Notes: generated from the sequence alone by a model not told the origin. A DNA stretch of 64,000 nucleotides from Microglena sp. YARC (GCA_022414725.1 CM039464.1:31141109-31205108), one strand, 5' to 3'. Shown: positions 42,392-54,822, counted from the stretch's first letter. Translations and numbers: made by a program.

Positions 42392-45300
42392 TTTACATTA
42401 CATTACATTACATGTTAAAGTCTACTTGACACCGCGAGGGTGTATGAGACTCTGTGCTTTAAACAAAAAGAAAAAGCACCCACAAAGCAAAATACCCCAT
42501 TACATCAGGGGTGTGTCGAGGACAAACAAACCAAACTCCCAACCACCGTTTTGGTGGCGTAGGTATTAAACCCCTTAGAGCCGGACCCAGATCTCAACCA
42601 CTAACAGTGGCGGAGGTAAGAAGCTAACGAATGAGAAGTCACAAGAAGAAGAAAAAAAAGGGATGATAAATTACGGTGCCACTAAGCAGTCCAGGGCTTC
42701 CTGTCTTGCTCTTCTACAAGTAGAAAGATAGTCGGCTAGGTTGCTCCAAAAAGACTTAGTGCCATTTCCATTCATAAAGGTTCTGAATGTGGAATCGCAG
42801 AATTCCACATTCCATACGGTTAAGTCGGTATCCTCATGGACATGCCTATAAATATCTGTAAACAGCTTCTGGTAGCGGAGGCGAATATCATTATAAAAAG
42901 GGCACTCAAACATATGCATTTCATCCTCAGGTTTTTGGAACCCACACATTTGACAGTGTCTCATTGAGCGAGGGATGTGTGCTCTATCCCACCACCCTCA
43001 TTCTTTCTGTGTTCAGCCAATGGGAACCCATTCTAAACTGTGCTATAGAACGAATCTGATCCTGCTTATGTAAGGCGGATGTAAAGGGAATCAAGCCATT
43101 CTCATCATTGCTGTTGGCTGCGAACCATTTTTGGTATCGGAGGCGTTTAAAGCCAACCCTTCTCTCATCAGGGATGTCTCTAACTGCATTGGTGTCACAT
43201 GGGTACTTAAACCTCCATGACTCAAAAAACTTCAGACATAATACCTTCGACATCGACAGCCTCCAAAATGTTGATGTTTTTACTGGATCCTAGCTTGTGG
43301 AGAGCACAACGCAAGTCATGAACCCAGCCAGTGTTGGAGTCAAAAGATTCCTCAAGAGCCATTCTAATGAGATCCTCAGGTTCTTTATGTATGGTCTTGT
43401 TCCAGAAGCGCAAAGCTTGTTTAAGCCAAGCAAAACACAACGGGGTTCTACCCAGCTCTTCCATGATAATATTAGATGTAGTAGATTGGCAAACACCCAA
43501 CATTTGTTTAAGTATACCTCTATGCCATTTCTCACAAGCATGGTCATTTTGAGATAAGTGTGTTGTTCAGAATAGAAGGAGCCCACACCTCACAGCCAAA
43601 ATTCAGGATAGGTTGTACAAGAGAATCAAACAGGTGGGTGAGAATATCAATATTGTATATCTCCATAGTATGGCATCGCCTACGGAGCATGTGGTGTGCC
43701 TTTTGGGCCTTAGTGAGCATCCTAGAAAAAGCCGCTTTTGCACGATTGCTTGAGTCACCATCCACAAAGAGGGATCCCAGTAGATAAAAGATAACTTTGT
43801 AGAAAGTTGTGCTCCATCATAGACAAATTTGTAATCAGGATCCATGCGGGCCTCATCACAGAATTGCTTGTTGAAAACGACAATCTCAGTTTTTCTTTAT
43901 ATTCACAGCCATCTTAGTAGCCTCGCAGAAATCTCTCAGGCAGTCAAGCATCGCTTGCATATCTGCCGGGGATTCTGCCATTATAGCTAGGTCATCAGCA
44001 TAAAGTAACAGTTGCAGAATCTTTCCCCTAAGCTCAGCCCCTACATTTGGGAGCTTGGATTGGAGGAACGATTCAATTCTATCAATGAAACAGACCGAAT
44101 AGGAGTGGGGATAGGGGGTCTCCTTGTTTAACTCCTACAAGGGATGGAAAGGAGGATCCAATGTCCCCATGTAGGCGAACTTGGAAAACAACATGATTAT
44201 ACATGGACTTCAGAATACTGAGATAGGGGTCCTTGACTCCTAGCCTTGCTAAGCAATCCCATAGCAAGTCTCTGTTGACCCAATCATAAGCCTTCTTGAA
44301 ATCAACAAAAGCCACAAAGAGTGTTTTTTTCTTTTCTCTATATTTATCTACAATATGGTTAAGAATGAATGATGCATCTGCAGTACCCCTACCACTTCTA
44401 AATCCATATTGGCCAGCGGCTCTGAGGTTGAATTCTTCTGACCAATCATCTAGTCTACGTAGCATGCAAAGGGAGAAGATCTTTCCTATGGAGTTGCTCA
44501 CCGCAAGACCTCGATAGTTGTCCTTGTCATACACACTGCCTTTGGATTTGGGTACGGGTACCAAGGCAGCTGCAGCCCATTGGCTAGGGTAAGAAGTCTT
44601 CCAGATGAGATTAAACAGGTTAGTCATAGCTTGTAAAAATCGGGAGTTGGCTTCATGGGAAGCAAATCTGTACCATTCTGCAGGGATACCATCTACCCCG
44701 GGGGAGGAGTTTTTTCCGTAGGGATTGGAGAACAGAAAACACCTCCTGGGTGGTAAAGTCTTGACATAACCATGTTGGTGCGGGCCTCTATCTGAGGTCC
44801 ATCAGCTTGAGGGACAAAGTCCCTAGCATCCAGACTTGGATCAATACCTACTTGCACATCAAAGAGGTCTGCAAAATAATCAGTCCAATCATGAATTGTG
44901 ATGTCTGCCGTAGTGGCCTTGGTAGGCTCACGCACGTCTTTCCAAAAACTTTTTCGGATTATGCCGAAGATTCGTATGAAGGTTCTCCATGCGTGTTTCT
45001 AGCCACTTCCTCTTCTTTCTTCTGAGAATCCTCTTGTACTCCTTTTGCATAGAACCAGCCAAGTCAGAGCTAGAGCCATGTTGATGTTCTGCTTGGCTTG
45101 CTGCCTGTCTAGCACGATTGCATTCATCATCATACCATGCGTTCACGGGCCCGTGCTTACGCTTAGCTACAGGTTTGTGACATGGTGTGCATTTGCTTAT
45201 GGCTAGTTCAATAGCACTAGCAATCCCCTTCTCTGAATCTTCCATAGATGAGCTATGGAGTGCATTGTCAAGTAATCGGTTAACGTCTGGGTCACGCTTA

Positions 45301-46389
45301 ATTGTGTGTGCATACATCTGGACATAGTTGTCTTTCCATTTCAGTTTGGGCGAAGGTTTACCACCAGCAGGTGTACTAATAGTACCTTGAGAAGGCCTAA
45401 GGGCAGCATCTGGTATGTGGAGTGTGATAGGCATGTGGTCAAACTTTCCACCCCCGGGCCTGAGAGGGCAGTCATGCTTGGGAGCCACACTAAACTTGAC
45501 ACCTGGGGTGTTGAGAAGACTAGGGGCGGCTAGCGCATAATCAATGACAGATTTCTTGTCCATGCCATCTGCAAAGAAGGTATGTGCACCTTGCATATCA
45601 CCTTCTGTTCTACCGTTAAGGATGATAAGACCAGTTACTACACATAGCTGGAGTAGGGCCCCCCCCAATCGATTGGGGGGAGCTGTGTCCATGCTACACC
45701 TCGGTTGAATGGTTTGGTTGGGGGCTGTACTATTGGTTTGGGATACTGGTTCATCTCCTAACTCGGTATCATCATTGTCCACACCAAGACCAACCCGAGC
45801 GTTGAAGTCACCCATCACCACAACGTTGCCTTTTTCCTGGAATTTCCCAATGATTTTACCTAGAGTGAGGAAGTGGTCCTCTATACTAATGCAGTCGTCA
45901 CCATGTTTGTAGTATGAGCTGTTAGCATGTGGATATAGCACACACCAATGTGTGTTCCATGTATGCGAATCCATGCCATGCCTAATTCAGGTGCCTCATG
46001 GACTAAAGTAGCATTTAGGCAAGTGCGGACATAGATAGCGACCCCCCCATCCTTGCTCAACTTGGGGCGAGGGGCACAAGAAAGGCATTTGAAACCTGGA
46101 ATGTGGGGGGTGTCTAGCTGGCCACGCACCCCTGTGTGTGAAAACAATAAAATGTCGTGTTTTCTCACCACTTTCATTGCTGCACCGCAGCTGCTTAGAA
46201 CACTGAGTTGTCCTCTGATGTTCCATGCAAGGCACCTTAGTCCACTTCATGCATCAGTCGATGAGACACCTGAGGGGGGGGGGCCTTGTCCCGCACCTTC
46301 AGGAGTCCTCTATTGAACGAAACCCACTTAGAGGGGTCCCTCTTAGCTTCCAGAAACGCTGGAAGGTGTTCCTTGTGCAGCTTCAGCTC
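42392..46389 (-). mobile_element. LINE copy D, 3' part of a nearly complete element
   Basis: From the CATTA tail at 42,392 through 3'-UTR, all of ORF2 (RT and endonuclease) and the end of ORF1, up to the Copia insertion at 46,390. The rest of ORF1 and the 5' end lie beyond the Copia at 53,684-54,450. It is the only copy with the endonuclease and ORF1. Confidence 0.93.
42671..46246 (-). pseudogene. LINE ORF2: APE endonuclease-RT-zinc cluster, many 1-bp frame breaks (copy D)
   Basis: From the 5' side: endonuclease starting LRCLAWNIRGQLSV (46,211-46,235), then DGGVAIYVRTCL, MGDFNARVG, SVIDYALAA and KFDHMPITLHI, the catalytic boxes of an L1-type AP endonuclease; linker; RT (FVDFKKAYDWVNRD, GVKQGDPLSPLLF, YADD region); terminal Cys/His cluster. 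About nine frame breaks relative to copy B are single-base indels, mostly in homopolymer runs (e.g. near 44,950, 44,712, 44,090, 43,890, 43,548, 43,228, 42,990). The frame has no ATG upstream of WNIRG. It opens after TGA at 46,247-46,249 and overlaps the ORF1 stop. Confidence 0.92.
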
Positions 46390-46772
46390 TATCAGCTAGA
46401 AAGCACTTCGAAGAGTGGAGAGAGATGTATGCAGCGGAGACAGACGCGCCAATCTATACACGGAGACAAGAATAGCGTTACAAGGACAGGCGGACGCCAA
46501 AGAACACCAGCGGTGGGAGAGGCGGATGCCTGTAACCTGACTAGACCCTAAGTCAGGAAACTTAAGCCAGGCACCGGCTATACAGAGTGTGTCAGTGAGA
46601 GACCGATGACGCAGTCAACAGGAAGCTGTCACCGTGTCATGAAGGATGACACAGTCTACGGGAAGCTGACACAGTACAGACAGAAACACTGTCTGGGCCG
46701 ATAGTTCTAAGGAAGTACATAAGTAGTCACCAAGTCATAAAACGCGTGAGAGCACCGCAATTCATGCTGACA
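46390..46772 (-). repeat. 3' LTR of third Copia
   Basis: 383 bp. On the minus strand starts TGTCAGCATG and ends AGCTGATA. Confidence 0.95.
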
Positions 46773-47095
46773 CTCCACCTATGACACAGGTGACATACAA
46801 TACTACCTCTCCACCTATGGCACTGGGGACATAGAACTATATGTAACATATATAAAAAAAAAAAATCAAAGAACTCCAAGAAAAAATCGAGAGAACTTCA
46901 AATGGAACCCAAAGGGTTATAGGAAGGAATGAAACAAGGCAAAAAATTCTAAAACAATTTGCCAAGCATAAAGAGAGGAAAAACTAATATCAAAAATGGG
47001 TAACAACGGTATAGAAAACCCGATCCGGGAATAGGAACCTAATGCCAAACTTTGATAACGAAAAGAAACTAATATGACCAAATGCAAGGATGACC

Positions 47096-50000
47096 CTAAG
47101 AAGAAGCGGTCATACCTAACATGCGGACAAACCTCCAGAACACAGCAGGATCAAGGGGCTTGGTGAAGGGGTCAGCACAGTTATCCACGGTGTTAACATA
47201 GGCAACATCCAGTGAACCATCCTCCACCAGCTCCTTGATGTAGTGATGAATAACATCAATGTGCTTGCTGCGAGGCAGGAGCTGCCAGTATTTGGCCCAA
47301 CTTAGAGACCCTAAGTTGTCACCCTGAATGGTAACCAAAGCACAAGGCAGACCCAGATCCACCCTCAATTTCTTCAACCATTGGACCTCCCTGGCAGCCT
47401 GGGACAGGGCCTGATACTCAGCCTCACTAGAGCTAATGGCAACAGTAGGCTGCCTCTTGCTCATCCAGTTCACTATGCACCCCCCAGCTAGCACAGCAAA
47501 GCCAGTCTGAGACCGCCTGTCAGACCCATCATCAGCAAAGGATGAGTCACTAAAGACAGTAAAAGAGAACTCAGGGTTGTGGGTGTAAGTGAGACCCAGG
47601 TGGGAATGTGTTCTCAAATACAAGAGCAACCGCTTGGCAGCCCCCAGAGAGGGACGGTAGGGTGAGCAGAAAACCTGGACAGGTAGCTCACAGCAAAAGA
47701 AATATCAGGCCTGGTGCAAGTAGCCAGGTATAGCAAAGCACCCACAAGAGAGAGGTACTGGCTATTAGACGGCAGGGGTTCTCCAGGGGCGTCAGAAACG
47801 GTGGACTTGGCCATGGGGGCAGCAAACCTGGGTGGGGCAGCATCAGTAAGACCAAACTGCTCCACCAGATCAACAATGTAGGTGTGCTGAGAGATGTTGA
47901 TCTGAACACACCTGCCTTCAGAATCAAGTGTAACATGCATGTCCAAAGAGAGGAACTGAACCGGAACACCCATCTCTTTGACCTCCCAGCCAGCCTTTTC
48001 CATAGCCTGGATAAGCAACACATACCTATCCAGCACACTAAAAGCACAGATAAAATCATCAACATAGGTCAGAACATAGCTCCACCCACCATCAGAATCC
48101 TTCCTAAAATACAGAGCAGGTTCAGCCTTGCACATAGTGAAGCCGTGTGCAACCAGAACCCGCTTGACATCCCTACTCCAAGCCATGGGTGCCTGCTTCA
48201 ATCCATAAAGAGACTTGAGCAGCTTGCACACAAGGGGAACACCGTTGGGACCAAGGTGCTGAAAGCCCTCAGGCTGGCGGCAGTACAGATCCAGACCAGG
48301 TTCCATCTTAGCGTTCAGAAATGCAGTTTTGATGTCCAGCTGCCGAACAAACATCTTTCTATGAGTGATGGCAGCCAGGAGCACCCGAAGACCTGCTTTA
48401 GAGGAGACAGGGGCATATACGTCATGAAAATCCAGCCCAGGACGTTGCAGAAAGCCACGTACCACAATACGTGCCTTGAAGCGTATAGAACCATCAACCC
48501 CAATCTTCTTCACAAATAACCACCTGCCTGACAGGATCTTTTGCTTACGAGGCTGTGGAGTGAGTACCCAAGTACCATGGGCATGTAGGGAAGCCATTTC
48601 ATCCTTCATAGCAAGAAGCCATTGATCCCTGTCAGGGTTGGTAGGGAGCATGGCAGCTTTATAGGTTAGTTCAGTGGAGGGGGCAACAGATGCTCCCACG
48701 TACAAGCAGTTTACTTGTACATGAGCAGCGGGGATATCAGCAGTATCAGCAGTAACCGGTAGTAGAGCCCCCAGTGCAGAACTACTGCCTGGTTGAACAG
48801 GGCCGGCCTTATTTGCCTCTAATTCAACGAAGCCTGGGTCGACCGGAACACCCCAGCCATACGCAGTATCGGAGCCTGACCAATGATCAAGATCATCACT
48901 TGCACTATCGGCAAAGGCTACATCATCACCCGGGCTCCCGATTAATCTATCAGGAACGGCAGGAGGCGAAGCGCTCACCAACCCCTTCGAGCCATCCAAG
49001 ATGATTGGAGCAGGGTGACTATTAGACAATGGACCTATAAGAGGCTCCACTATGATCTGAGATTGTCGTAATCCTAGAGCTTCACCGACGGAATTTGACG
49101 CAGAGGAGGGCCTGGCGACCCCCTGAGATTCGGCTAAGATTTTATCCGTAGGAACTGCAGAACCTCGCCCGCCCAGTGCATTCTCACGCAATACAGTACC
49201 AGCAGCCCCTGACCTGGGACGCAGAATCATCCTATGGCCAGGACAGTGGTCAACAATTGGGGAAAGCAAAGGATCTAAGGAATGGCCCGCAGCCTCAGGC
49301 ATGTGTCCGTTGATAGCGGCAGGGATGCTAGAAACATACGGCGACCCGTCATAGGGAGGAAGCCCAGGAATACAGTTATAGCTAAACTGTTCATAGAAGA
49401 GTACATCACGACTCTCTACTACCTGGCGCAACTTAGGAACCCAAATAAAATAACCCTTACTCACCAGAGAATACCCAACCAGTCTACCAGATAACGCCCT
49501 TTCGTCCAGCTTGTTACGTTTCTTCCCATTGACTAACGTGACATAGCAGGGGCATCCAAACACACGTAACAACGACACATCAGGCATCACCCCATAAAAC
49601 AACTCATAAGGTGTCTTGCGTCCCTGATTGGGCAGTCGGTTACGAAGGTAACAAGCAGCTAGGAAGGCATAAGGCCAGAAAGACTTAGCTAGCTTTGATT
49701 CCAGGTGGATACTCCTAGCTATAGACTGCAAGACCCCATTATACCTTTCCACAGTTGCGTTCTGCTGGGCAGTGTACACCAACGATAACTCATGTACTGC
49801 CCCAACCGATATCAGCCAATCCTCGAACCATTTAACTATAAACTCCTTGGCCCTGTCAGATCTCAGACACTTAAAGGCAAACCCCTGCAGCTGATTTGAC
49901 CATCTGAGGATGATAGTTTGGACTGCTAAGGGAGCTTCATCCCTGGTCCTCAAGCACAATACTTCAGCAAAGCCAGAGAATTGGTCTATGAGGCACAGGA

Positions 50001-51046
50001 TGTAAAACTCCCCACGCAGACCCCTAATATGAACTGGTCCCATTATATCCAAGTGAAGTCGTTGGAGAGGTGCACGGATCTCAGTTTTGCTTTCTTTAGG
50101 AAAAGGGAGACGTTTGCCCTTAGCCTTGTGACAAGCATCACATGGGATCTTACCCAACTTTTGCACTTGACCCAGACTGAGGGGTAAGTTCTTAACCATA
50201 CCACTCTTGACAAGTTTGTGTAAGGCACTTACATTACATTACATTACATGTTAAAGTCTACTTGACACCGCGAGGGTGTATGAGACTCTGTGCTTTAAAC
50301 AAAAAGAAAAAGCACCCACAAAGCAAAAAACCCCATTACATCAGGGGTGTGTCGAGGACAAACAAACCAAACTCCCAACCACCGTTTTGGTGGCGTAGGT
50401 ATTAAACCCCTTAGAGCAGGACCCAGATCTCAACCACTTACAGTGGCGGAGGTAAGAAGCTAACAGCTAAGGCACTATAGCCGGGATGACCCAACCGCCT
50501 ATGCCACAACCATGCAGGAGTGGTAGGGAGAACAACTCCACCGTCCTCATCAACATCAAGTGCAAACGCTGGATAATTGTCAGCAACTCTTAAACAACGA
50601 CTGGAGGTGTGACAAGGCCTACATGCAAACTTGTACACACCATCACTGGAGGCAGGGAAGGACCAGAGAACAGAAGAGTCCTGAGTGGCAGTGCAACTAA
50701 GACTATCAAAAGAAACCTGGCAGTGGAGAGAATGAGCCACAGCATTTACTGACAGGAGATTCACCGGACAGTGAGGGATATAAAGAACATTGGTTAGAGT
50801 GATTGATGTTGGTAACCAATCACTACATAACACAATGGATCCCTTACCCTCTGACCGTTGAATCACCCCGTCACCAAATCGAACCGTAGGCCCAACAGCA
50901 GAAGATTCAAACACAGTGAACAAAGACTTATCACCCGTGATTGACATTCCAGCTCCAGAGTCCACATGCCAGACACCCTCAGAAAGACTAGGGCTACACA
51001 CGTTAGAGAACTTCGTAGTGCAAGAGAATAGGACAGAGCGTACCTC
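47096..51046 (-). pseudogene. pol: Copia Pol (third element), with LINE insertion and one frameshift
   Basis: The frame follows gag's TAG directly: WHVDSGAGMSITGD protease near 50,960, integrase zinc region interrupted at 50,467/50,229 by a LINE fragment (9-bp duplication TAAGGCACT), then integrase core, RT (TYVDDFICAF) and RNase H (VFSDSSFADD, SSSEAEYQALS). At about 47,641 a G-run is one base shorter than in the inner copy, shifting the last 177 codons. Otherwise open, ending TAG at 47,096. Confidence 0.93.
50230..50467 (-). mobile_element. LINE copy H, 238-bp 3' fragment inside Copia pol
   Basis: CATTA tail, 3'-UTR up to GGTAAGAAGCTAACAG, flanked by the perfect 9-bp duplication TAAGGCACT (50221-50229, 50468-50476). 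Severely 5'-truncated: it contains none of ORF2. Confidence 0.95.
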
Positions 51047-53260
51047 CTAGTTCTTGGACATGGCGTACCCATCAATCTGAGCCTGCAAGGAGGACAACTG
51101 CTTGCGAGTCAGCGAACCTGGAAGGGCCAAGGCAACGGGCACGGGTTCAATGCCCGGTGCACCAGCCTTGGCCTTTCGCAGGTGCGGATGTTTCGTCCAG
51201 CAACGGTCCTCCGAGTGGCTCGTTTTGGAAAGACAGGGGCCCCAAGTGCAATCCAAGCGCCTCTTGGTAGTCCCGGAACCCTGAGGACCAGGTCTCCTGC
51301 CACGCTGAAAAGCAGCATTGGCAGGGACTTGGGGAGGATCGCGGGACCAACCAGGATGCCTCGGATCAGACTTAGGGAGAGACACGTTCAAGAAATCTAA
51401 TGATCTATATGCTTCCAGACAGGTCCAGTAATCAACAGGCTGGTTCTGATGCAGTGCGAGACCAAACTGTAGCCGCAGAGAGTCGAAGCGGGGGTGCATG
51501 ATGCCATTAATAATAGTATGCATGGCATGGCGCTGAGGCTGTGGGTATCCCGCACTGCGGAGGTCAGTGCACAAGCCCCGGACCCTGCGAAAGAACACAT
51601 CCACAGGTTCAGAGTTGTCCATGGTTGCACGCCGAAGCTCAACAAGCATGAGAGGGACACGAGCAGCAAGAGCATCAGAACGCTGTCTTCGGATATGCAA
51701 GAAGATATCCCGAGGAGTGGCAAAATCCTGATACACATTGACCATCGCATCCGTCATGTTCGCAAGCATCATAGTGAGACACATGAACTCCTGACGTTCC
51801 AGGGGCAGGGCACTAAAACCCAACAGTGCAGGATCTACACGAGACTCACCATGAGAGGCCGAGGGTCCAGCAGCAAGAGGATCAGGCACAGGAGCATACG
51901 AGGCACGAACCGACATAAAATACTCGGCAGCAATGCCAGCATCATATGCGCGCTGATCATCTAAGTTCCTAATGAGATCTAAGGAACGCGCAACACTCGC
52001 AACGAGCTCGAAATCAGGCCTAACAGGAACAAAACTGAGAGGGACCTTCACATACTGATACCCTCGGAGATCATTGTTCCTACGCCCAATCCCACCAAAG
52101 GTAACACCTCCAGGGGAAGGGTAGTTAATCCCTGCCTTCACAGATCCTAGAAAAGCACGACACTCATGACCCAGCTCAGAGTAAGCCATCACACGCTTAG
52201 GGCGACCCTTTCTATCTAGATTAGCCCGAGTGGCTGCCTCATCCAGCCTACCGTACAAAGTGCGATCAAGAGAATTTCCAGCATACTGGGCTTGGCGAAT
52301 AAGCCGGCAGTCCCGCACAGCCAGCCGCACAGGTGGTGTGCCATCAAGCAGATGTTCCCAGGATATGCCGGACAGCGTAGGATTCATAGACGGCGGAGGG
52401 CCAGGCGCAGGTGGCAGATCCACCGGTGGAGGTGGAGGGGGCTCCTGCGAGGTGCCAGCAGCAGATCTGTGGACACTCGTGGCAGCAGCCTCGCGAGCCC
52501 GAGTATGGTAAGCACCAAGAGCCCGCTCTGCAGGGTTGCGAGCCTGCTCTGCAAGGTTGAGTAGAGGACCCAAAGGACCAAGAGACGAACTCCGCAGCAA
52601 AGACGGCTTGACCACCTCAGGTAGGTCCGGTGGAAGTGGCGCAAGCAGAGCGGCAGACGGAGGCTTGAAGACCGCAGGAGAAGGTGCCAATTGAGGCTCA
52701 TACACCGGAGAGACAGTGGAGGTGTGGAAAACCCTAGTAGCAGAAGAGGGAGTGACTCCACCGAAGTCGCCACTTCTGGCACTCTGTAGATCTTCCATAC
52801 AATCATCAGAGTAATCTTCCTCTGAGTCGTCAGACTTGCCGTAAGCATAGCCATCTTCATGGCTATGGAGAGCAAGGTCTACAGTGTCGTAGGTAAAGCG
52901 GGCATCAGCGGGTGGAGGCGACCTTGCATACTGGATAATCTGTGTGGAAACACAGCATAGGCGCATCAGAATATCCTCAACCTCAGGTCGGAGACGTTGG
53001 ACAAAAGGAGAAGGAGACGGAGAAATGGAGGTATTGGAGGGGGGGGTGGCTTCCATGATGGCGGAAGGAGACTCATCTCCGGCAGCAGAGGCCGCTGGCG
53101 CGCAATCATCTAGCCAATCAGTGGGAACACGAATCTTTAGAGGAAGAATTCGGTCGCATCCATTACTGATAATGACGCTCTCCATACCGCGCGACCAGGA
53201 AATACCATTCTGTGGGGTAAGTTTCTCGAAGCCGGCAGGAGGCCCACGCGGAAGTTGCAT
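51047..53260 (-). CDS. gag: Copia Gag (third element), intact, ends at UAG before in-frame pol
   Basis: 737 codons. Same plan as the inner-element Gag: N-terminal block with WSRGMESVII, acidic and Pro-rich stretches, core LERQEFMCLTMMLANMTD and RATMDNSEPVDVFFRRV, knuckle C-X4-C-X5-H-X4-C (DCTWGPC...H...C). Ends IDGYAMSKN then TAG, with codons GAG GTA CGC following in frame to the protease. Starts at ATGCAACTTCCGCG, 36 bp after the 5' LTR. Confidence 0.93.
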   Translation of the reverse strand: MQLPRGPPAGFEKLTPQNGISWSRGMESVIISNGCDRILPLKIRVPTDWLDDCAPAASAAGDESPSAIMEATPPSNTSISPSPSPFVQRLRPEVEDILMRLCCVSTQIIQYARSPPPADARFTYDTVDLALHSHEDGYAYGKSDDSEEDYSDDCMEDLQSARSGDFGGVTPSSATRVFHTSTVSPVYEPQLAPSPAVFKPPSAALLAPLPPDLPEVVKPSLLRSSSLGPLGPLLNLAEQARNPAERALGAYHTRAREAAATSVHRSAAGTSQEPPPPPPVDLPPAPGPPPSMNPTLSGISWEHLLDGTPPVRLAVRDCRLIRQAQYAGNSLDRTLYGRLDEAATRANLDRKGRPKRVMAYSELGHECRAFLGSVKAGINYPSPGGVTFGGIGRRNNDLRGYQYVKVPLSFVPVRPDFELVASVARSLDLIRNLDDQRAYDAGIAAEYFMSVRASYAPVPDPLAAGPSASHGESRVDPALLGFSALPLERQEFMCLTMMLANMTDAMVNVYQDFATPRDIFLHIRRQRSDALAARVPLMLVELRRATMDNSEPVDVFFRRVRGLCTDLRSAGYPQPQRHAMHTIINGIMHPRFDSLRLQFGLALHQNQPVDYWTCLEAYRSLDFLNVSLPKSDPRHPGWSRDPPQVPANAAFQRGRRPGPQGSGTTKRRLDCTWGPCLSKTSHSEDRCWTKHPHLRKAKAGAPGIEPVPVALALPGSLTRKQLSSLQAQIDGYAMSKN

Positions 53261-53295
53261 TGTAAAGCAGTGGTAGAAGTAATAAGCCCGTAACC

Positions 53296-53678
53296 TATCA
53301 GCTAGAAAGCACTTCGAAGAGTGGAGAGAGATGTATGCAGCGGAGACAGACGCGCCAATCTATACACGGAGACAAGAATAGCGTTACAAGGACAGGCGGA
53401 CGCCAAAGAACACCAGCGGTGGGAGAGGCGGATGCCTGTAACCTGACTAGACCCTAAGTCAGGAAACTTAAGCCAGGCACCGGCTATACAGAGTGTGTCA
53501 GTGAGAGACCGATGACGCAGTCAACAGGAAGCTGTCACCGTGTCATGAAGGATGACACAGTCTACGGGAAGCTGACACAGTACAGACAGAAACACTGTCT
53601 GGGCCGATAGTTCTAAGGAAGTACATAAGTAGTCACCAAGTCATAAAACACGTGAGAGCACCGCAATTCATGCTGACA
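53296..53678 (-). repeat. 5' LTR of third Copia
   Basis: 383 bp. Directly followed (minus strand) by the primer-site-like GGTTACGGGC at 53,286-53,295. Confidence 0.95.
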
Positions 53679-53683
53679 AGCTC

Positions 53684-54450
53684 CTCAGGAGACAAGAAAT
53701 CCAGAGCTGCTATTCCGCTATCCTTGAGGAACCTTCGGTTCCTCACAATGGAGGAAGCATCGAAGCTGGAGGATACTGTGATTAGGGCAAGGCGGGGTCG
53801 TGAGGGATCCACCTTGCCTCCCATGCGTCGAGCGGACACAATAGTAAACTCTGCCTTGTCTTGCTCCTTCTGGGCGTAGGTGTTGTTGGCTTCTAAAGCC
53901 TGGGTGAGCTTAGACTTTACAGCCACCGCTAGCTGTCTGTCGTTCTCGTTGGGATCTTCAGGGATGCCTGAGATCCTGAATTGCATGTCGTAACCTGCTT
54001 GGTCTGGGGGGGCTGAGCCCGGTCGCTGGATGAGTGGCCGACTCCATGCAGATTCTTTTCCCCCTGCTGGGGGCACCACCGGCCGATCCTTGATAGCAGC
54101 TTCCAGGGCGGAAATACGCTTCTCCTGGGATACTATCGTATCCCTCTGGGCGTTCAGAGTGGCCTCTATGTTTGCGATCTTAGTGGTCTGTTTCTGAACG
54201 GTTTCCCGCATCTCACTCAAAAGTCCTTCCACCGACTTCAATGTTTGATGCGACTCTTTTTTAATCGAATCGAACGATTTGTCCAGTGTGGGTTTAAGCA
54301 CTGTAGCGTACCACATTGCAAACCACGGGGGGAGTGCACTATCCCCGGGTGATCCAGGGTCAATGCTCATGTCTTGCGTCTGACTTCTAGTTATTGTCAT
54401 AGCTATTCGCACAGGTTTAGTTGGGAGAGCAGCGAGTTATTGGGTGCCGG
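53684..54450 (-). mobile_element. LINE copy D, 5' part
   Basis: Most of ORF1 plus a short stretch upstream. The true 5' end is uncertain because an AT-rich simple repeat starts near 54,461. Confidence 0.85.
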
Positions 54451-54469
54451 GTGACAGGTGCATTTTTTT

Positions 54470-54822
54470 TTTGCAATATCTGATTACCAATATCTGATTA
54501 ACAATATCTGATTACCAATATCTTATTATTATCAATATCTTATTATTATCAATATCTATTACCAATATCTTATTATTATCAATATCTTATTATTATCAAT
54601 ATCTTATTATTATTAAATATCTTATTATTATTATCAATATCTTATTATTATTATTATCAATATCTTATTATTATCAATATCTTATTATCAATATCTATTA
54701 CCAATATCTTATTATTATCAATATCTATTACCAATATCTTATTATTATCAATATCTTATTATTATCAATATTTTTGCAATATCTGATTACCAATATCTGA
54801 TTACCAATATCTGATTAACAAA
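54470..54822. repeat. AT-rich minisatellite (CAATATCTTATTATTAT)
   Basis: Some 20 variable units of CAATATCT with TATTAT or GATTAC spacers. Either the 5' end of LINE D or an independent array next to it. Confidence 0.9.

Larger units (their letters stand above)
46390..53678 (-). mobile_element. Third Copia element, inserted in LINE D ORF1
   Basis: LTRs of 383 bp at 53296-53678 (5') and 46390-46772 (3') differ by one base seen by eye (ACGCGTGAG versus ACACGTGAG). Target duplication AGCTC at 46385-46389 and 53679-53683. Same family as the two elements of nest 1. Carries full gag, and a pol interrupted by a 238-bp LINE fragment and one G-run indel. Confidence 0.97.
46237..54412 (-). pseudogene. 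LINE ORF1 (copy D), split by a Copia element
   Basis: Pieces 54412-53679 and 46389-46237. Together they make one open frame of about 293 codons ending TAA at 46,237-46,239. Layout: short basic N-terminus, a heptad-rich coiled coil (about residues 45-110, e.g. MRETVQKQTTKIANIEATL), an RRM-like segment (MQFRISGIPEDPNENDRQLA) and a C-terminal domain (FLKDSGIAALDFLSPEEL). This is the ORF1p plan of L1 elements (trimeric RNA-binding chaperone). The Copia insertion duplicates AGCTC on the plus strand within the EEL codons. Confidence 0.88.

Noticed and set aside
47884..48519. Plus-strand 211-codon frame inside the third Copia
   Set aside because: Antisense of the RT domain on the minus strand.
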